Shown here: one piece after another, positions 41,620 through 49,529 of the stretch
How positions within the stretch are numbered: position 1 is the stretch's first letter
Layout: each line of letters begins with the position of its first letter
DNA from: Methylobacterium isbiliense
GTDB taxonomy: Bacteria; Pseudomonadota; Alphaproteobacteria; Rhizobiales; Beijerinckiaceae
NCBI RefSeq assembly: GCF_022179325.1
Contig: NZ_BPQQ01000060.1
Span: 44,809 to 108,808, forward strand
Reading direction: 5' to 3'
Length of the DNA stretch: 64,000 nucleotides
The notes under the pieces: generated by a model
Told to the model about the DNA's origin: nothing
Seen by the model: the letters and a program-made list of their open reading frames with translations, nothing else
Database searches by the model: none
Translations under genes and position numbers: made by a program

Positions 41620-43383
41620 ATGGCCTCGATGATCGATCCCGACCACGCGCCGGAGCGGACCGGCGAGCAGCAGACGAGCACCGGTGAGCCGTCGGGCGGG
41701 ACGATGGATACGGGCGGCCTGGAGCCGCTCGGTCGCCCGGGGCTGCACCACTGGCGCCAGAGCACGATCACGGATCCGAGCCTGGACGAGCGCGGCAACA
41801 TCTTCTTTGCCGCCGTCGAGATGACGCGGATGCCGATGATCCTGGCCGATCCTCGCCAGGACGACACCCCCATCGTGTTCGCCAACAACGCCTTCCTCGA
41901 CCTGACGGGCTACGAGGAAGCCGAGGTGCTCGGGCGCAACTGCCGTTTCCTGCAAGGGGCGGACACCGACCCGGAACACGTCAGGAAGCTGCGCGAGGCC
42001 GTCCGCGAGCGCAGGCCCGTCGCGGTCGAGATCCTGAACTACCGGCGGGACGGGACGCCGTTCTGGAACGCCGTGTTCATGGGCCCGGTCCACGATCCTG
42101 CCGACGAGGTCATCTACTTCTTCGCCAGCCAACTCGACGTCACGCAGCGCCGCGAGGCGGAGCAGCAGTTCCGGCAGGCCCAGAAGATGGAGGCCATCGG
42201 TCAGCTCACGGCCGGGCTGGCCCACGACTTCAACAACCTGCTGCACGTGATCACCGGCAGCCTCGAGCGGCTGGGGACCAAGCGCCACGACGATCGGGCC
42301 TTCGAGCGGTACATGGCCGCCGCGACCGCCGCAGCCGAGCGCGGCTCCAAGCTGACCCATCAACTGCTGGCTTTCGCCCGGCGCGGCCGCCTCGAGCCGA
42401 AGGGCACGGATCTGAGCGAGCTGGTCAACTCGATCGCCGAATTGCTGGAGACCTCCGTCGGCCGCAAGGCGACGTTGCATCTCAACCTCCAGCGGCGGTT
42501 GCCGCCGGTGAAGATCGACGCGTCCCACCTGGAGATGGCGCTGCTCAACATCGTGGTGAATGCCCGTGACGCCTCACCCAACGGCGGTGCGATCACCATC
42601 ACGACGCGGGAGATCCATCTGAATGGCCATGCCGCGGCACGGCATCTCAAGCCGGGCGATTACGTCCTGCTGTGCATCACCGACGAAGGCACCGGGATGG
42701 CACCGCACGTCGTCGCGCGGGCGACGGAGCCGTTCTTCACCACCAAGCCGCGCGGCGAGGGCACGGGCCTGGGCCTCGCCATGGCCCACGGCTTCGTCCA
42801 GCAATCCGGCGGCCGGCTGGAGATCGAGAGCGCGGTCGGGCGGGGTACGACGATCCGGATGCTGTTTCCACGCTACGAGCCGGCGGAGGAGCACGCCGGC
42901 CCGAACGGCCAGGCCACGGGCTACCAGGCGCGTCCGCTCGACGCCTCGACGGCCCCACCGCTGGTCCTCGTCGTGGACGACAGCCACGAGGCCGCCGCCA
43001 TGGCGGGCGAGGCGTTGCAGGAGGTCGGCTACCGGGTCGTGATCGCCCACAGCGCCGAGGAGGCGCTGCAGCGGTTCGAGGACGCCGCTGCATCCGGCGA
43101 CGCGTTCAAGCTGGTGTTCTCGGACGTGATCATGCCGGGCGGCGCGAACGGCATCGTTCTGGCCGAACAGATCCGCAGCCGGGACCCGGGCGTGCCGATC
43201 CTGCTGACGACGGGCTACAATGATGAGATGGCGATCGATGCGCCGCGGCCGCATGCGATGGACGTGCTCGGTAAACCGTACCGCCGCAGCGAACTTATCG
43301 ATCGCGCCCAGGCGGCCCTGCGCCGAGGGGCACGCACGGGTCCCGAACGTCGCACATCCGATTTCGGTCACGCCAGAGCGTAG
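41620..43383 (+). CDS. LOV-domain hybrid histidine kinase
   Basis: 587 residues (ATG at 41629 is an alternative). A LOV-type PAS domain with the flavin-reactive Cys108 in GRNCRFLQG, plus FANNAFLDLTGY and NYRRDGTPFWN, precedes a kinase core: H-box MEAIGQLTAGLAHDFNNLL with His202, N-box NIVVNARDASPNGG and G-box GTGLGLAMAHGF. The C-terminal receiver has phospho-Asp in FSDVIMPGG and begins LVLVVDDS. It is a second blue-light sensor 144 nt after the BLUF gene. No separate output regulator is adjacent. Confidence 0.93.
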   Translation: MASMIDPDHAPERTGEQQTSTGEPSGGTMDTGGLEPLGRPGLHHWRQSTITDPSLDERGNIFFAAVEMTRMPMILADPRQDDTPIVFANNAFLDLTGYEEAEVLGRNCRFLQGADTDPEHVRKLREAVRERRPVAVEILNYRRDGTPFWNAVFMGPVHDPADEVIYFFASQLDVTQRREAEQQFRQAQKMEAIGQLTAGLAHDFNNLLHVITGSLERLGTKRHDDRAFERYMAAATAAAERGSKLTHQLLAFARRGRLEPKGTDLSELVNSIAELLETSVGRKATLHLNLQRRLPPVKIDASHLEMALLNIVVNARDASPNGGAITITTREIHLNGHAAARHLKPGDYVLLCITDEGTGMAPHVVARATEPFFTTKPRGEGTGLGLAMAHGFVQQSGGRLEIESAVGRGTTIRMLFPRYEPAEEHAGPNGQATGYQARPLDASTAPPLVLVVDDSHEAAAMAGEALQEVGYRVVIAHSAEEALQRFEDAAASGDAFKLVFSDVIMPGGANGIVLAEQIRSRDPGVPILLTTGYNDEMAIDAPRPHAMDVLGKPYRRSELIDRAQAALRRGARTGPERRTSDFGHARA

Positions 43384-43401
43384 ACGCGACGCAGGGACGA
43401 A

Positions 43402-43421
43402 GGGGCGCCCGATGGCGCCCC
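43402..43421. terminator. bidirectional terminator hairpin
   Basis: GGGGCGCC-CGAT-GGCGCCCC, a perfect 8-bp GC stem with a 4-nt loop. It lies between the convergent LOV-kinase gene (ends 43383) and the DUF892 gene (ends 43438). No T-run on either strand. Confidence 0.55.
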
Positions 43422-43437
43422 CGAGCTCGGATCCTGC

Positions 43438-43995
43438 TCAGGCCGCCTGACGCCCGCCCTTGCCGCCACCCTTGCCCTTGGCCGCGGCCTCTCCCGAATC
43501 CTCCTCGGACCCCTCGACGTTGATCCGTTCGGCGATCTGCGAGAGCAGCTGGTCGGTCTTCTTCTCTTCCTGCAGCGTGTCATCGAGCAGTTTGGCGGCC
43601 TCCTTGTAGCCGAGCTGGATCGCCCACGTCTTCAGGGTGCCGTAGCGCGCGATCTCGTAATGCTCGACGGCCTGGGCGCAGGCGGCCAGCACGGCATCGG
43701 CGGCCGGGCTGTCGCCGAAATCCTCCAGGTCGTCCTCCATCTCCGCGGTCAGGCCCTGCATCGCCTCGCAGGTCTTGGCGCGGGCCGGTTTGCCGATGAT
43801 CTCGAACACCTGCTGCAGGCGCTCGACCTGGTTGGCGCTCTCCTCGGCGTGCGTCTCGAAGGCGTGCTGCAGCTCCTCGTGCCCGGCGGCCTTGGCCGCC
43901 TTCTTCAGCGCCCGGACGGACTGCTTCTCGGCGTAATAGACGTCCTTGAGTGTCTCGTAGAAGGCGTCCTGCAAGGTCTTCTGCTTGGTGGCCAT
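43438..43995 (-). CDS. DUF892 ferritin-like protein (YciE type)
   Basis: 185 residues from the ATG at 43995. Four-helix ferritin-like core: LQDAFYETLKDVYYAEKQSVRALKKAAKAA, HEELQHAFETHAEESANQVERLQQVF, AVLAACAQAVEHYEIARYGTLKTWA and LLDDTLQEEKKTDQLLSQIAE, with the Glu/His metal ligands expected of the YciE/DUF892 family. A Gly/Lys-rich C-terminal tail (AAAKGKGGGKGGRQAA) is added. Stress-related in enterobacteria; the exact role is unknown. Confidence 0.9.
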   Translation of the reverse strand: MATKQKTLQDAFYETLKDVYYAEKQSVRALKKAAKAAGHEELQHAFETHAEESANQVERLQQVFEIIGKPARAKTCEAMQGLTAEMEDDLEDFGDSPAADAVLAACAQAVEHYEIARYGTLKTWAIQLGYKEAAKLLDDTLQEEKKTDQLLSQIAERINVEGSEEDSGEAAAKGKGGGKGGRQAA

Positions 43996-44174
43996 AGATC
44001 CTGCTTCCTGGTCGTCGAACGAATGAGGCTGCCGGCCTGATCTCGCCGGCAGCCAGCAGCGTAGGAACGTCACGCTCGGCAGCAGGGTCCGAAGATTCTT
44101 CTGGGGGAAGTCGCAAAATTTCCGGGAACCGCGGCCGATCCCGATCGCGCAGGCGGGCCGCGGACGCGCGCGGC

Positions 44175-44366
44175 CTAGCTGTCGGTGACTGTGACCTGAT
44201 CCGCGATGCCGTCGGTCTTACCGCTGAGGCCCGGCACCTCATCGAGTTGGCGCAGGCTGGTGAACCGGCCCCGCTCCTCCCGATAGCGGACGATCTCGAA
44301 CCCGTGGCCCTTCAGGGCCGGCACGCTGTCCAGTTCGGCGGCGGTTGCGGTGTTGAGATCGACCAT
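44175..44366 (-). CDS. small helix-hairpin-helix protein (ComEA-like)
   Basis: 63 residues. Two HhH units: VDLNTATAAELDSVPALKGHGFEIVRYREERGRFTSLRQLDEVPGLSGK. This is the minimal ComEA-type DNA-binding fold without signal peptide or membrane anchor, so it is unlikely to be a competence receptor. Non-specific DNA binding is inferred. Confidence 0.8.
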   Translation of the reverse strand: MVDLNTATAAELDSVPALKGHGFEIVRYREERGRFTSLRQLDEVPGLSGKTDGIADQVTVTDS

Positions 44367-44480
44367 GCCCGTCCCCTGTCGTTGCGGCTGCCTCGCAACG
44401 TCGGATGGGATGCCGTGTTCCGGCGCGTCCGGCAGGCAGAGGGCGATGGCGTGATTCCAGCCCGAGGCGACGGCGGTCTC

Positions 44481-44700
44481 TTAGGCCACCGGACGCAGGT
44501 CGGGACGCTCCGCCAGGGCGATGCGCCGCGGGGCGTGCTCATGCCCATTTGGTCGTCCGGCAGGCGGCGGACGGGCTCTTCGGGATCCCGCATGACCTCC
44601 GCGATGGTGCCGAAGCTGCCGAGGCTCCAGGCGGTTCCGGGTCGGCCAGCGCCTCCCGCAGCAGCGCGGTGACCTCCTCAGGGCGTGGTGATGGCGCCAT
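44481..44700 (-). pseudogene. small gene broken by frameshifts
   Basis: From the ATG at 44700 the reading is MAPSPRPEEVTALLREALADPE; a shift then gives WSLGSFGTIAEVMRDPEEPVRRLPDD; a second shift near 44530 gives RIALAERPDLRPVA and a TAA stop at 44481. The three pieces read as one plausible short protein, which suggests two indels (or sequencing errors). The 5' end overlaps the 3' end of the ABC ATPase gene by 23 nt, so it was probably the last gene of that operon. Function unknown. Confidence 0.5.
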
Positions 44701-45493
44701 CGCTCTCCTCCTGGGCCATGCCGCACCGTGCCCAGGGCAGGATGTAGCGTGTTCCGTCCGGGGCTTGGCCACGGCATGCGGTCACGCCGAACACCGCGGC
44801 GAGCAACTCGTCCGTCAGGGCCTCGTCCGGATGACCGTCCGCAACGAGCCGGCCGCCGTGAAGCACGACGAGCCGGTCGCAAAAGCGGGCGGCGAGCCCG
44901 AGATCGTGCAGGACGGCGACCACGCCTGCCCCGTCGCGAGACACCTGCCGCAGCAGGACCATGGCGTCGAGCTGGTGCGCCGGGTCGAGGGCCGTGACCG
45001 GCTCGTCGACCAGCAGCCACTCGGCTTCGACCGCCAGCGCCCGGGCGAGCAGCGCGCGCATGCGCTCGCCCGAGGACAAGGTCGGCTCGGTCCGGTCGGC
45101 GAGAGGCCCGATGTCGGTGCGCACCATCGCGCGCGCGATGGCGTCCTCGTCGGCCTCGGAGAGGGACGCGAAGGCGCGGCGATGCGGCAGACGGCCCAGG
45201 GCCACGATCTCCCGCACCGTCATCGGCCACCCGACCCCGGCGCCCTGGAACAGGGCCGCGATGCGACGGGCGCGCTCGTCGCGGCTGATATCCGCAATGC
45301 TGCGCCCGTCGAAGGTGATGCGGCCCTCCGTCGGCGCGACGAGGGCTGAGAGGGCGCGCAGGAGCGTGGTCTTGCCGGCCCCGTTCGGCCCGACCAGCCC
45401 GACGAAGCGGCCCGGCTCCAGCGCGAGGCTGACGTCCGAGAGCACCGTCCGGCCGCCGAGCCTCACGCGGATGTTCCGTGCGGCCAGGCTCAT
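44678..45493 (-). CDS. ABC transporter ATP-binding protein (siderophore/cobalamin type)
   Basis: 271 residues from the ATG at 45493. Walker A GPNGAGKTT, signature LSSGERMRALLARAL, Walker B WLLVDEPVTALD and H-loop VLHDLGLAARFCD: the FecE/BtuD/HmuV group. The start overlaps the permease stop (ATGA). Cargo is iron-siderophore, heme or vitamin B12; the sequence does not decide. Confidence 0.9.
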   Translation of the reverse strand: MSLAARNIRVRLGGRTVLSDVSLALEPGRFVGLVGPNGAGKTTLLRALSALVAPTEGRITFDGRSIADISRDERARRIAALFQGAGVGWPMTVREIVALGRLPHRRAFASLSEADEDAIARAMVRTDIGPLADRTEPTLSSGERMRALLARALAVEAEWLLVDEPVTALDPAHQLDAMVLLRQVSRDGAGVVAVLHDLGLAARFCDRLVVLHGGRLVADGHPDEALTDELLAAVFGVTACRGQAPDGTRYILPWARCGMAQEESDGAITTP

Positions 45494-46536
45494 GCCCGGC
45501 TCCCGCGGTTGCGCAGCAGCAGGACGATCAGGAACGGCGCCCCGACGAGCGCCGTCACGACCCCGAGCTTGAGCTCGGGCCGGGTGGCGAGGAGCCGCAC
45601 GCCGATATCGGCGCCGAGCACCAGCGCGGCGCCCGCCAGCCCGCTCGGCAGCAGGCTCGCGCCGGGACGCGCCCCGACCAGCGGGCGCACGAGATGGGGC
45701 ACCACGAGGCCGACGAAGCCGACGGCGCCGCTGACCGCGACGCCGCTGCCGACCGCGAGCGCCGCGCCGGTGACGAGGCGCAGACGCACCGAGACGAGAC
45801 CGACGCCGAGGCTCGCGGCGGTGTCCTCGCCGAGCGTGAGGGCATCGAGGGCCGGGGCCGTCGAGAGCATCAGCCCCCAGCCGAGGGCCATCAGCGGCAG
45901 GCAGAGCAGGACGTGGTCCAGGCTGCGGTCGTCCAGCGAGCCCATCAGCCAGAATACGATCTCGAGCGCCGCGTAGGGGTTCGGGGACAGGTTGAGCGCG
46001 AGCGCCGTCAGGGCGCCGGCGAGGCTCGACAGGCCGACGCCGGCCAGGATCAGGCCGAGCGTGCTGCCCCCGCCCGCGGCGAGCAGGTTGAGCAGGAGCG
46101 CCGCACCGGCCGCGCCCGCGATGCCGCCGAGCGGCAGGGCGAGACCGAGCGAGGCGGCGAAGCCGCCGTAGAAGACGATCACGGCGCCGAGCGCGGCGGC
46201 CGAGGAGAGGCCGAGGATGCCGGGATCGGCGAGCGGGTTGCGCAGGTAGCCCTGCATCGCCGCGCCCGTGAGGCCGAGGCTGAACCCGACGAGACCTCCG
46301 AGCAGGGCGCGCGGGATGCGCAACTCCCACAGCACCAGGGCCGGAAGGGTCGTTCGTCCCGCGAGCAGGTCCGCGACCGCCGCCGGGACGTCGAAGGGCG
46401 CATAGCCGATCCCGACAGAGGCGACGGTCAGGGCGGCGAGTGCGGCGGCGAGGAGCAGGTTGACGGCCCGGTTCGCCGCCGGCCTCCCGCGCCGACGCGA
46501 TGCGGGGCGAGCGAGCCTCGACAATGGCGCGTTCAC
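45490..46536 (-). CDS. FecCD/BtuC-type ABC transporter permease
   Basis: 348 residues with about ten membrane helices. Family signatures: WELRIPRALLGGLVGFSLGLTGAAMQGYLRNPLADPGILGLSSAAALGA and GAVGFVGLVVPHLVRPLVG. The first 25 residues are basic and cytoplasmic. It overlaps both neighbours by ATGA, so receptor, permease and ATPase form a compact three-gene importer. Confidence 0.92.
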   Translation of the reverse strand: MNAPLSRLARPASRRRGRPAANRAVNLLLAAALAALTVASVGIGYAPFDVPAAVADLLAGRTTLPALVLWELRIPRALLGGLVGFSLGLTGAAMQGYLRNPLADPGILGLSSAAALGAVIVFYGGFAASLGLALPLGGIAGAAGAALLLNLLAAGGGSTLGLILAGVGLSSLAGALTALALNLSPNPYAALEIVFWLMGSLDDRSLDHVLLCLPLMALGWGLMLSTAPALDALTLGEDTAASLGVGLVSVRLRLVTGAALAVGSGVAVSGAVGFVGLVVPHLVRPLVGARPGASLLPSGLAGAALVLGADIGVRLLATRPELKLGVVTALVGAPFLIVLLLRNRGSRA

Positions 46537-47375
46537 CGGACCGGCGCCCTCTCGTTCGCGGCCGTGGCGAGCCGCGCCACGACCTCGGCGACCTGAGGGC
46601 CCGGGCAGGTCCAGAAGCGGTTCGGGATCGCGACCGTTCTCCCGGCGCGGCCCATAGCCCGGAAGACAGGATGCTGAAGGAGCGTGTCGGCGAGAGAGGG
46701 CGCTCGGGGCTCGCTCTCGTCGACGACGATCAGGTCCACCTCAGCCAGGGCGGCGGCTTCGAGCGGCACCTGCCCGAAGCGGTCGCGCCCGATCTCGGCG
46801 GCGACGTTGACGAGGCCGGCGGCGCGGACGAGCGCGTCGCCGAGACCTCCGGGAGCCACCGTGAAGGCGTTCGGGCGCATGACCAGGGCGCGCAGGGGCC
46901 GGGTGGCGGGCGTGACGGCGGCGAGCCTCGCATCGAGCGCCGCGACCATCGCCTCCCCCCGCTCGGATCGGCCCAGGGCCGCCGCCACCTGCCGGATCTG
47001 CGCCCGCACGCCGTCCAAGTCGGCCGGCACGCCGAGTTCGAGCACCGGGACGCCGACGCGCGTGAGCATGCCGACGGTCGTGCGCGTGGTGAAGGCCCCG
47101 GCGATGACGAGGTCGGGCCTGAGCGCGACGATCTCCTCGGTAAGGCCGCGCGTCACCGGCAGGCCGGCGGCCTCGGCCGCCACCGTCGAGCCGCGCGGGT
47201 CGCCGGCGAGAGTGGTCACGGCCGCGACCTGGCCGCGGTCGGCGAGCCGGAGCACCAGCTCGTCCGCGCAGAGGTTCATCGAGACCACGCGCGTCGGCCC
47301 CTGGGCCGTGCCGGCGGCGCGCGCCACCGCAGGCGCGAGGGTCAGCAGGAGCGAGAGGGCGAGGGCGCGGCGCAA
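46533..47375 (-). CDS. periplasmic siderophore/cobalamin-type binding protein
   Basis: 280 residues with signal peptide MRRALALSLLLTLAPAVARA. Type III fold: RVVSMNLCADELVLRLADRGQVAAVTTLA, IVALRPDLVIAGAFTTRTTV and NRFWTCPGPQVAEVVARLA. The NLCADELVL and W.CPGP motifs define a subgroup of iron-complex/B12 receptors. First gene of the importer operon; no riboswitch consensus was recognised upstream. Confidence 0.9.
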   Translation of the reverse strand: MRRALALSLLLTLAPAVARAAGTAQGPTRVVSMNLCADELVLRLADRGQVAAVTTLAGDPRGSTVAAEAAGLPVTRGLTEEIVALRPDLVIAGAFTTRTTVGMLTRVGVPVLELGVPADLDGVRAQIRQVAAALGRSERGEAMVAALDARLAAVTPATRPLRALVMRPNAFTVAPGGLGDALVRAAGLVNVAAEIGRDRFGQVPLEAAALAEVDLIVVDESEPRAPSLADTLLQHPVFRAMGRAGRTVAIPNRFWTCPGPQVAEVVARLATAANERAPVR

Positions 47376-47383
47376 CGGCTTGC

Positions 47384-47443
47384 TCAGAACGAGGTCGGGC
47401 CCACGCCGCCGTAGACGGCGAGCCCCGGGGCCCGGGAACCCGG
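47384..47443 (-). pseudogene. possible C-terminal remnant of a TonB-dependent receptor
   Basis: A frame ending at the TGA at 47384, 8 nt before the binding-protein start, finishes RAPGLAVYGGVGPTSF. Outer-membrane receptors commonly end in an aromatic-Gly-Gly-Val strand with terminal Phe, and such a gene is often the first in these importer operons. Upstream the frame is low-complexity Pro/Ala/Arg, so only about the last 20 residues could be genuine. Weak. Confidence 0.22.
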
Positions 47444-47631
47444 CCGGGTTCTGGCAGCCGCGGCCTCGGGCCTCAAGCCCTCACCGCGTCCCCGTTTGGT
47501 CCCCGAGGGAATCGTCGCCTTGGCGGCCGGCGGGGCGGGTGCTCGGGGTCGATGCGGTCCGAGGTGTTTTCCAACCCCTGTGCGTTTGGACCTATAGGAG
47601 TCAGCCTCTCGCCGACGGAGACGGGATCGTC

Positions 47632-48588
47632 ATGCCCGAACTGATCGCCTTCCTCGCCACCCTGGACGCCGACGAGGAGGCCGCCTTCGTCTCGGCGCTG
47701 TCCGGCGCGCTGCCGGAGGCGCGCATTCGTCCGTTCGCCGGCCTCTCGGCCGCGCAACGGGCCGAGGTCGAGATCGCCATCGTGGCCAACCCCGATCCGG
47801 CCGAGGTGGCGCTCCTGCCGCGCCTCGCCTGGATCCAGAGCCTGTGGGCCGGCGTCGAGCGCCTCGTCCGGGATCTCGGCGCGCGGGGCATCCCCATCGT
47901 CCGTCTGGTCGATCCGGAACTCGCCCGGACCATGGCCGAGGCCGTCCTGGCCTGGACCTACTACCTGCAGCGCGACATGCCGGCCTACCGCCGCCAGCAG
48001 GAGGCGGGCCTCTGGCGGCCCCTGCCCTACCGCCCGCCCGCGGAGACGGCGGTCGGTCTCCTCGGGCTGGGCGCGCTCGGAACCGCTGCCGCGCACCGGC
48101 TCGCCCAGGCAGGCTTCCGGGTCGCCGCCTGGAGCCGCTCGCCCAAACCGTTGCCAGCCTCCTTGGTCGCCGTCGAGGCCTTCACCGGAGCGGCCGGTCT
48201 GCCGCGGCTGCTCGCGCTGAGCGACATCGTGGTCTGCCTCCTCCCGTTGACGGCGCAGACGCGCGGCCTCCTCGGCGCAACGCAGTTCGGCGCGATGAAG
48301 GCGGGCGCGGCCCTGATGAACTTCGGGCGCGGTCCGATCGTCGTGACCGACGACCTCCTGGCGGCGCTCGACGCCGGCCACCTCTCGCACGCGGTGCTGG
48401 ACGTCTTCGACAGCGAGCCGCTGCCGCCCGCTTCGCCCCTGTGGCGGCACCCCGGCGTGACGGTCCTGCCCCACGTGACCGGCCCGACGAACCCGCGCAC
48501 CGCCGCCGCCATCGTCGCGCACAACGTGCGCACCTATCGCGAGACGGGACGGATCCCCGACGCCGTGGATATCGGGCGAGGCTACTGA
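47632..48588 (+). CDS. GhrA-like glyoxylate/hydroxypyruvate reductase (D-2-hydroxyacid dehydrogenase)
   Basis: 318 residues from the ATG at 47632. NAD(P) Rossmann motif VGLLGLGALGTAAA (about 142-155), catalytic Arg in NFGRGPIV, Glu in DVFDSEPLP and His in LPHVTGPTNP. Length and order match the GhrA branch, which reduces glyoxylate and hydroxypyruvate. In a methylotroph this could touch the serine cycle, but the main enzyme is usually another paralogue. Confidence 0.88.
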   Translation: MPELIAFLATLDADEEAAFVSALSGALPEARIRPFAGLSAAQRAEVEIAIVANPDPAEVALLPRLAWIQSLWAGVERLVRDLGARGIPIVRLVDPELARTMAEAVLAWTYYLQRDMPAYRRQQEAGLWRPLPYRPPAETAVGLLGLGALGTAAAHRLAQAGFRVAAWSRSPKPLPASLVAVEAFTGAAGLPRLLALSDIVVCLLPLTAQTRGLLGATQFGAMKAGAALMNFGRGPIVVTDDLLAALDAGHLSHAVLDVFDSEPLPPASPLWRHPGVTVLPHVTGPTNPRTAAAIVAHNVRTYRETGRIPDAVDIGRGY

Positions 48589-48605
48589 TCCTGCTGAGGG
48601 TAAGA

Positions 48606-48622
48606 GCCGTGGCTGACACGGC
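48606..48622 (+). terminator. candidate terminator hairpin after the reductase gene
   Basis: GCCGTG-GCTGA-CACGGC, perfect 6-bp stem, 18 nt after the stop. No T-run follows. Confidence 0.42.
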
Positions 48623-48853
48623 CGGAGCGCGCCGCCGCAGGTCAGGCGTCGGCGGCACGGCCTTCAGCCCGTGAGGCAACCCGCTGCAGACCCCCTGCCC
48701 CGCAGTAAGCGATGTGCCGCCAGCACCGCAGACGCAGCCGGTCACGCGCGTCATGGCCGCTCGGCTCACGGGCGGCTGGGAGGTGCATGCGCTGCGGCGC
48801 ACAGGGCGCATCGTCGCACTGCAACAATCGCCGGGGCTGAACATATTCAGCGC

Positions 48854-49045
48854 ATGTCCAGTCTGCACAAGCGCTCTTCCGCCCGCCTCCCCTCTCCCGA
48901 TCCGGCGAGCCCGCCGTTGGTGCCGCCCAAGGTCCAGGCCCGCTACGCTGATGCGATGGCCACGATCCCGCGCGTGCGCCTCAATCTCGATCGCCCTGCG
49001 CGAACGACCGAGGCACTGCCGGCCGTGAGCTCCTTCTTCGCCTGA
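48854..49045 (+). CDS. doubtful 63-residue ORF
   Basis: Reads MSSLHKRSSARLPSPDP, then PPKVQARYADAMATIPRVRLNLDRPARTTEALPAVSSFFA. The middle (KVQARYADAMATIPRVRLNLDRP) looks protein-like, but there is no clear ribosome binding site or known family. Confidence 0.3.
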   Translation: MSSLHKRSSARLPSPDPASPPLVPPKVQARYADAMATIPRVRLNLDRPARTTEALPAVSSFFA

Positions 49046-49529
49046 CCTGAACCCGTTCGGTGGCCGGCCTCACGCCCATCCGGCCGCCGTGGCCCTGCTC
49101 TGAAGCCCTGCGGAACGGCCGCCTGCCATCCGGGAACGCGGCGCGTCCACCGTTCCGAAACCGTTCCTGCCGGACCGGTGGGATTGCGCTAAGGCATCGT
49201 GAGCGCGCTGGGACCCGAACCCGGGACCCACGGATGAACGGTGGGCGGGTCGTGCTCTGGGCTATGGAGAACGCAAGCCACACGCGGTGCCGTGTGGCCT
49301 GTCCGGGCGCAGGCGCTCCATTCGGGACAGGGAGCGCCCCCTGTGGGAACCCGACGGGCGTGGTGCATGCGCTGAAGGGCGCCGGGCCCATCCGCGGCGA
49401 TGCCCCGCCCTTCGTTACGCGCGCCAGCGCCTGCTTCCGGCCGATCCTGCACCCGCTGGGGGCGACCGCGATGGCCGCTGGCTTCACCGCGATGACGGCC
49501 CCGGTCCTCGGCGGCCGTCGAGAGAACCG

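Larger units (their letters stand above)
48589..49529. other. 941-nt region with few or no genes
   Basis: Contains a terminator-like hairpin, one doubtful small ORF (48854-49045) and a tRNA-like but defective sequence near 49203-49265 on the minus strand. Other frames have shadow character. It may be an old insertion or deletion scar. Confidence 0.45.

Noticed and set aside
47376-47631. Search for a cobalamin riboswitch upstream of the siderophore/B12-type importer.
   Set aside because: No B12-box-like core (GCCACTG) or the usual paired arms were recognised on the minus strand; a covariance search would be needed to be sure.
49203-49265. Minus-strand sequence resembling a tRNA: T-arm-like CCGGGTTCGGGTCCC and a CCCAC...GTGGG stem around TTCAT.
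   Set aside because: The T-loop lacks the invariant A58, the T-stem has a mismatch, the anticodon loop is nine bases and no acceptor stem closes; at best a tRNA relic. A tRNAscan run would decide.
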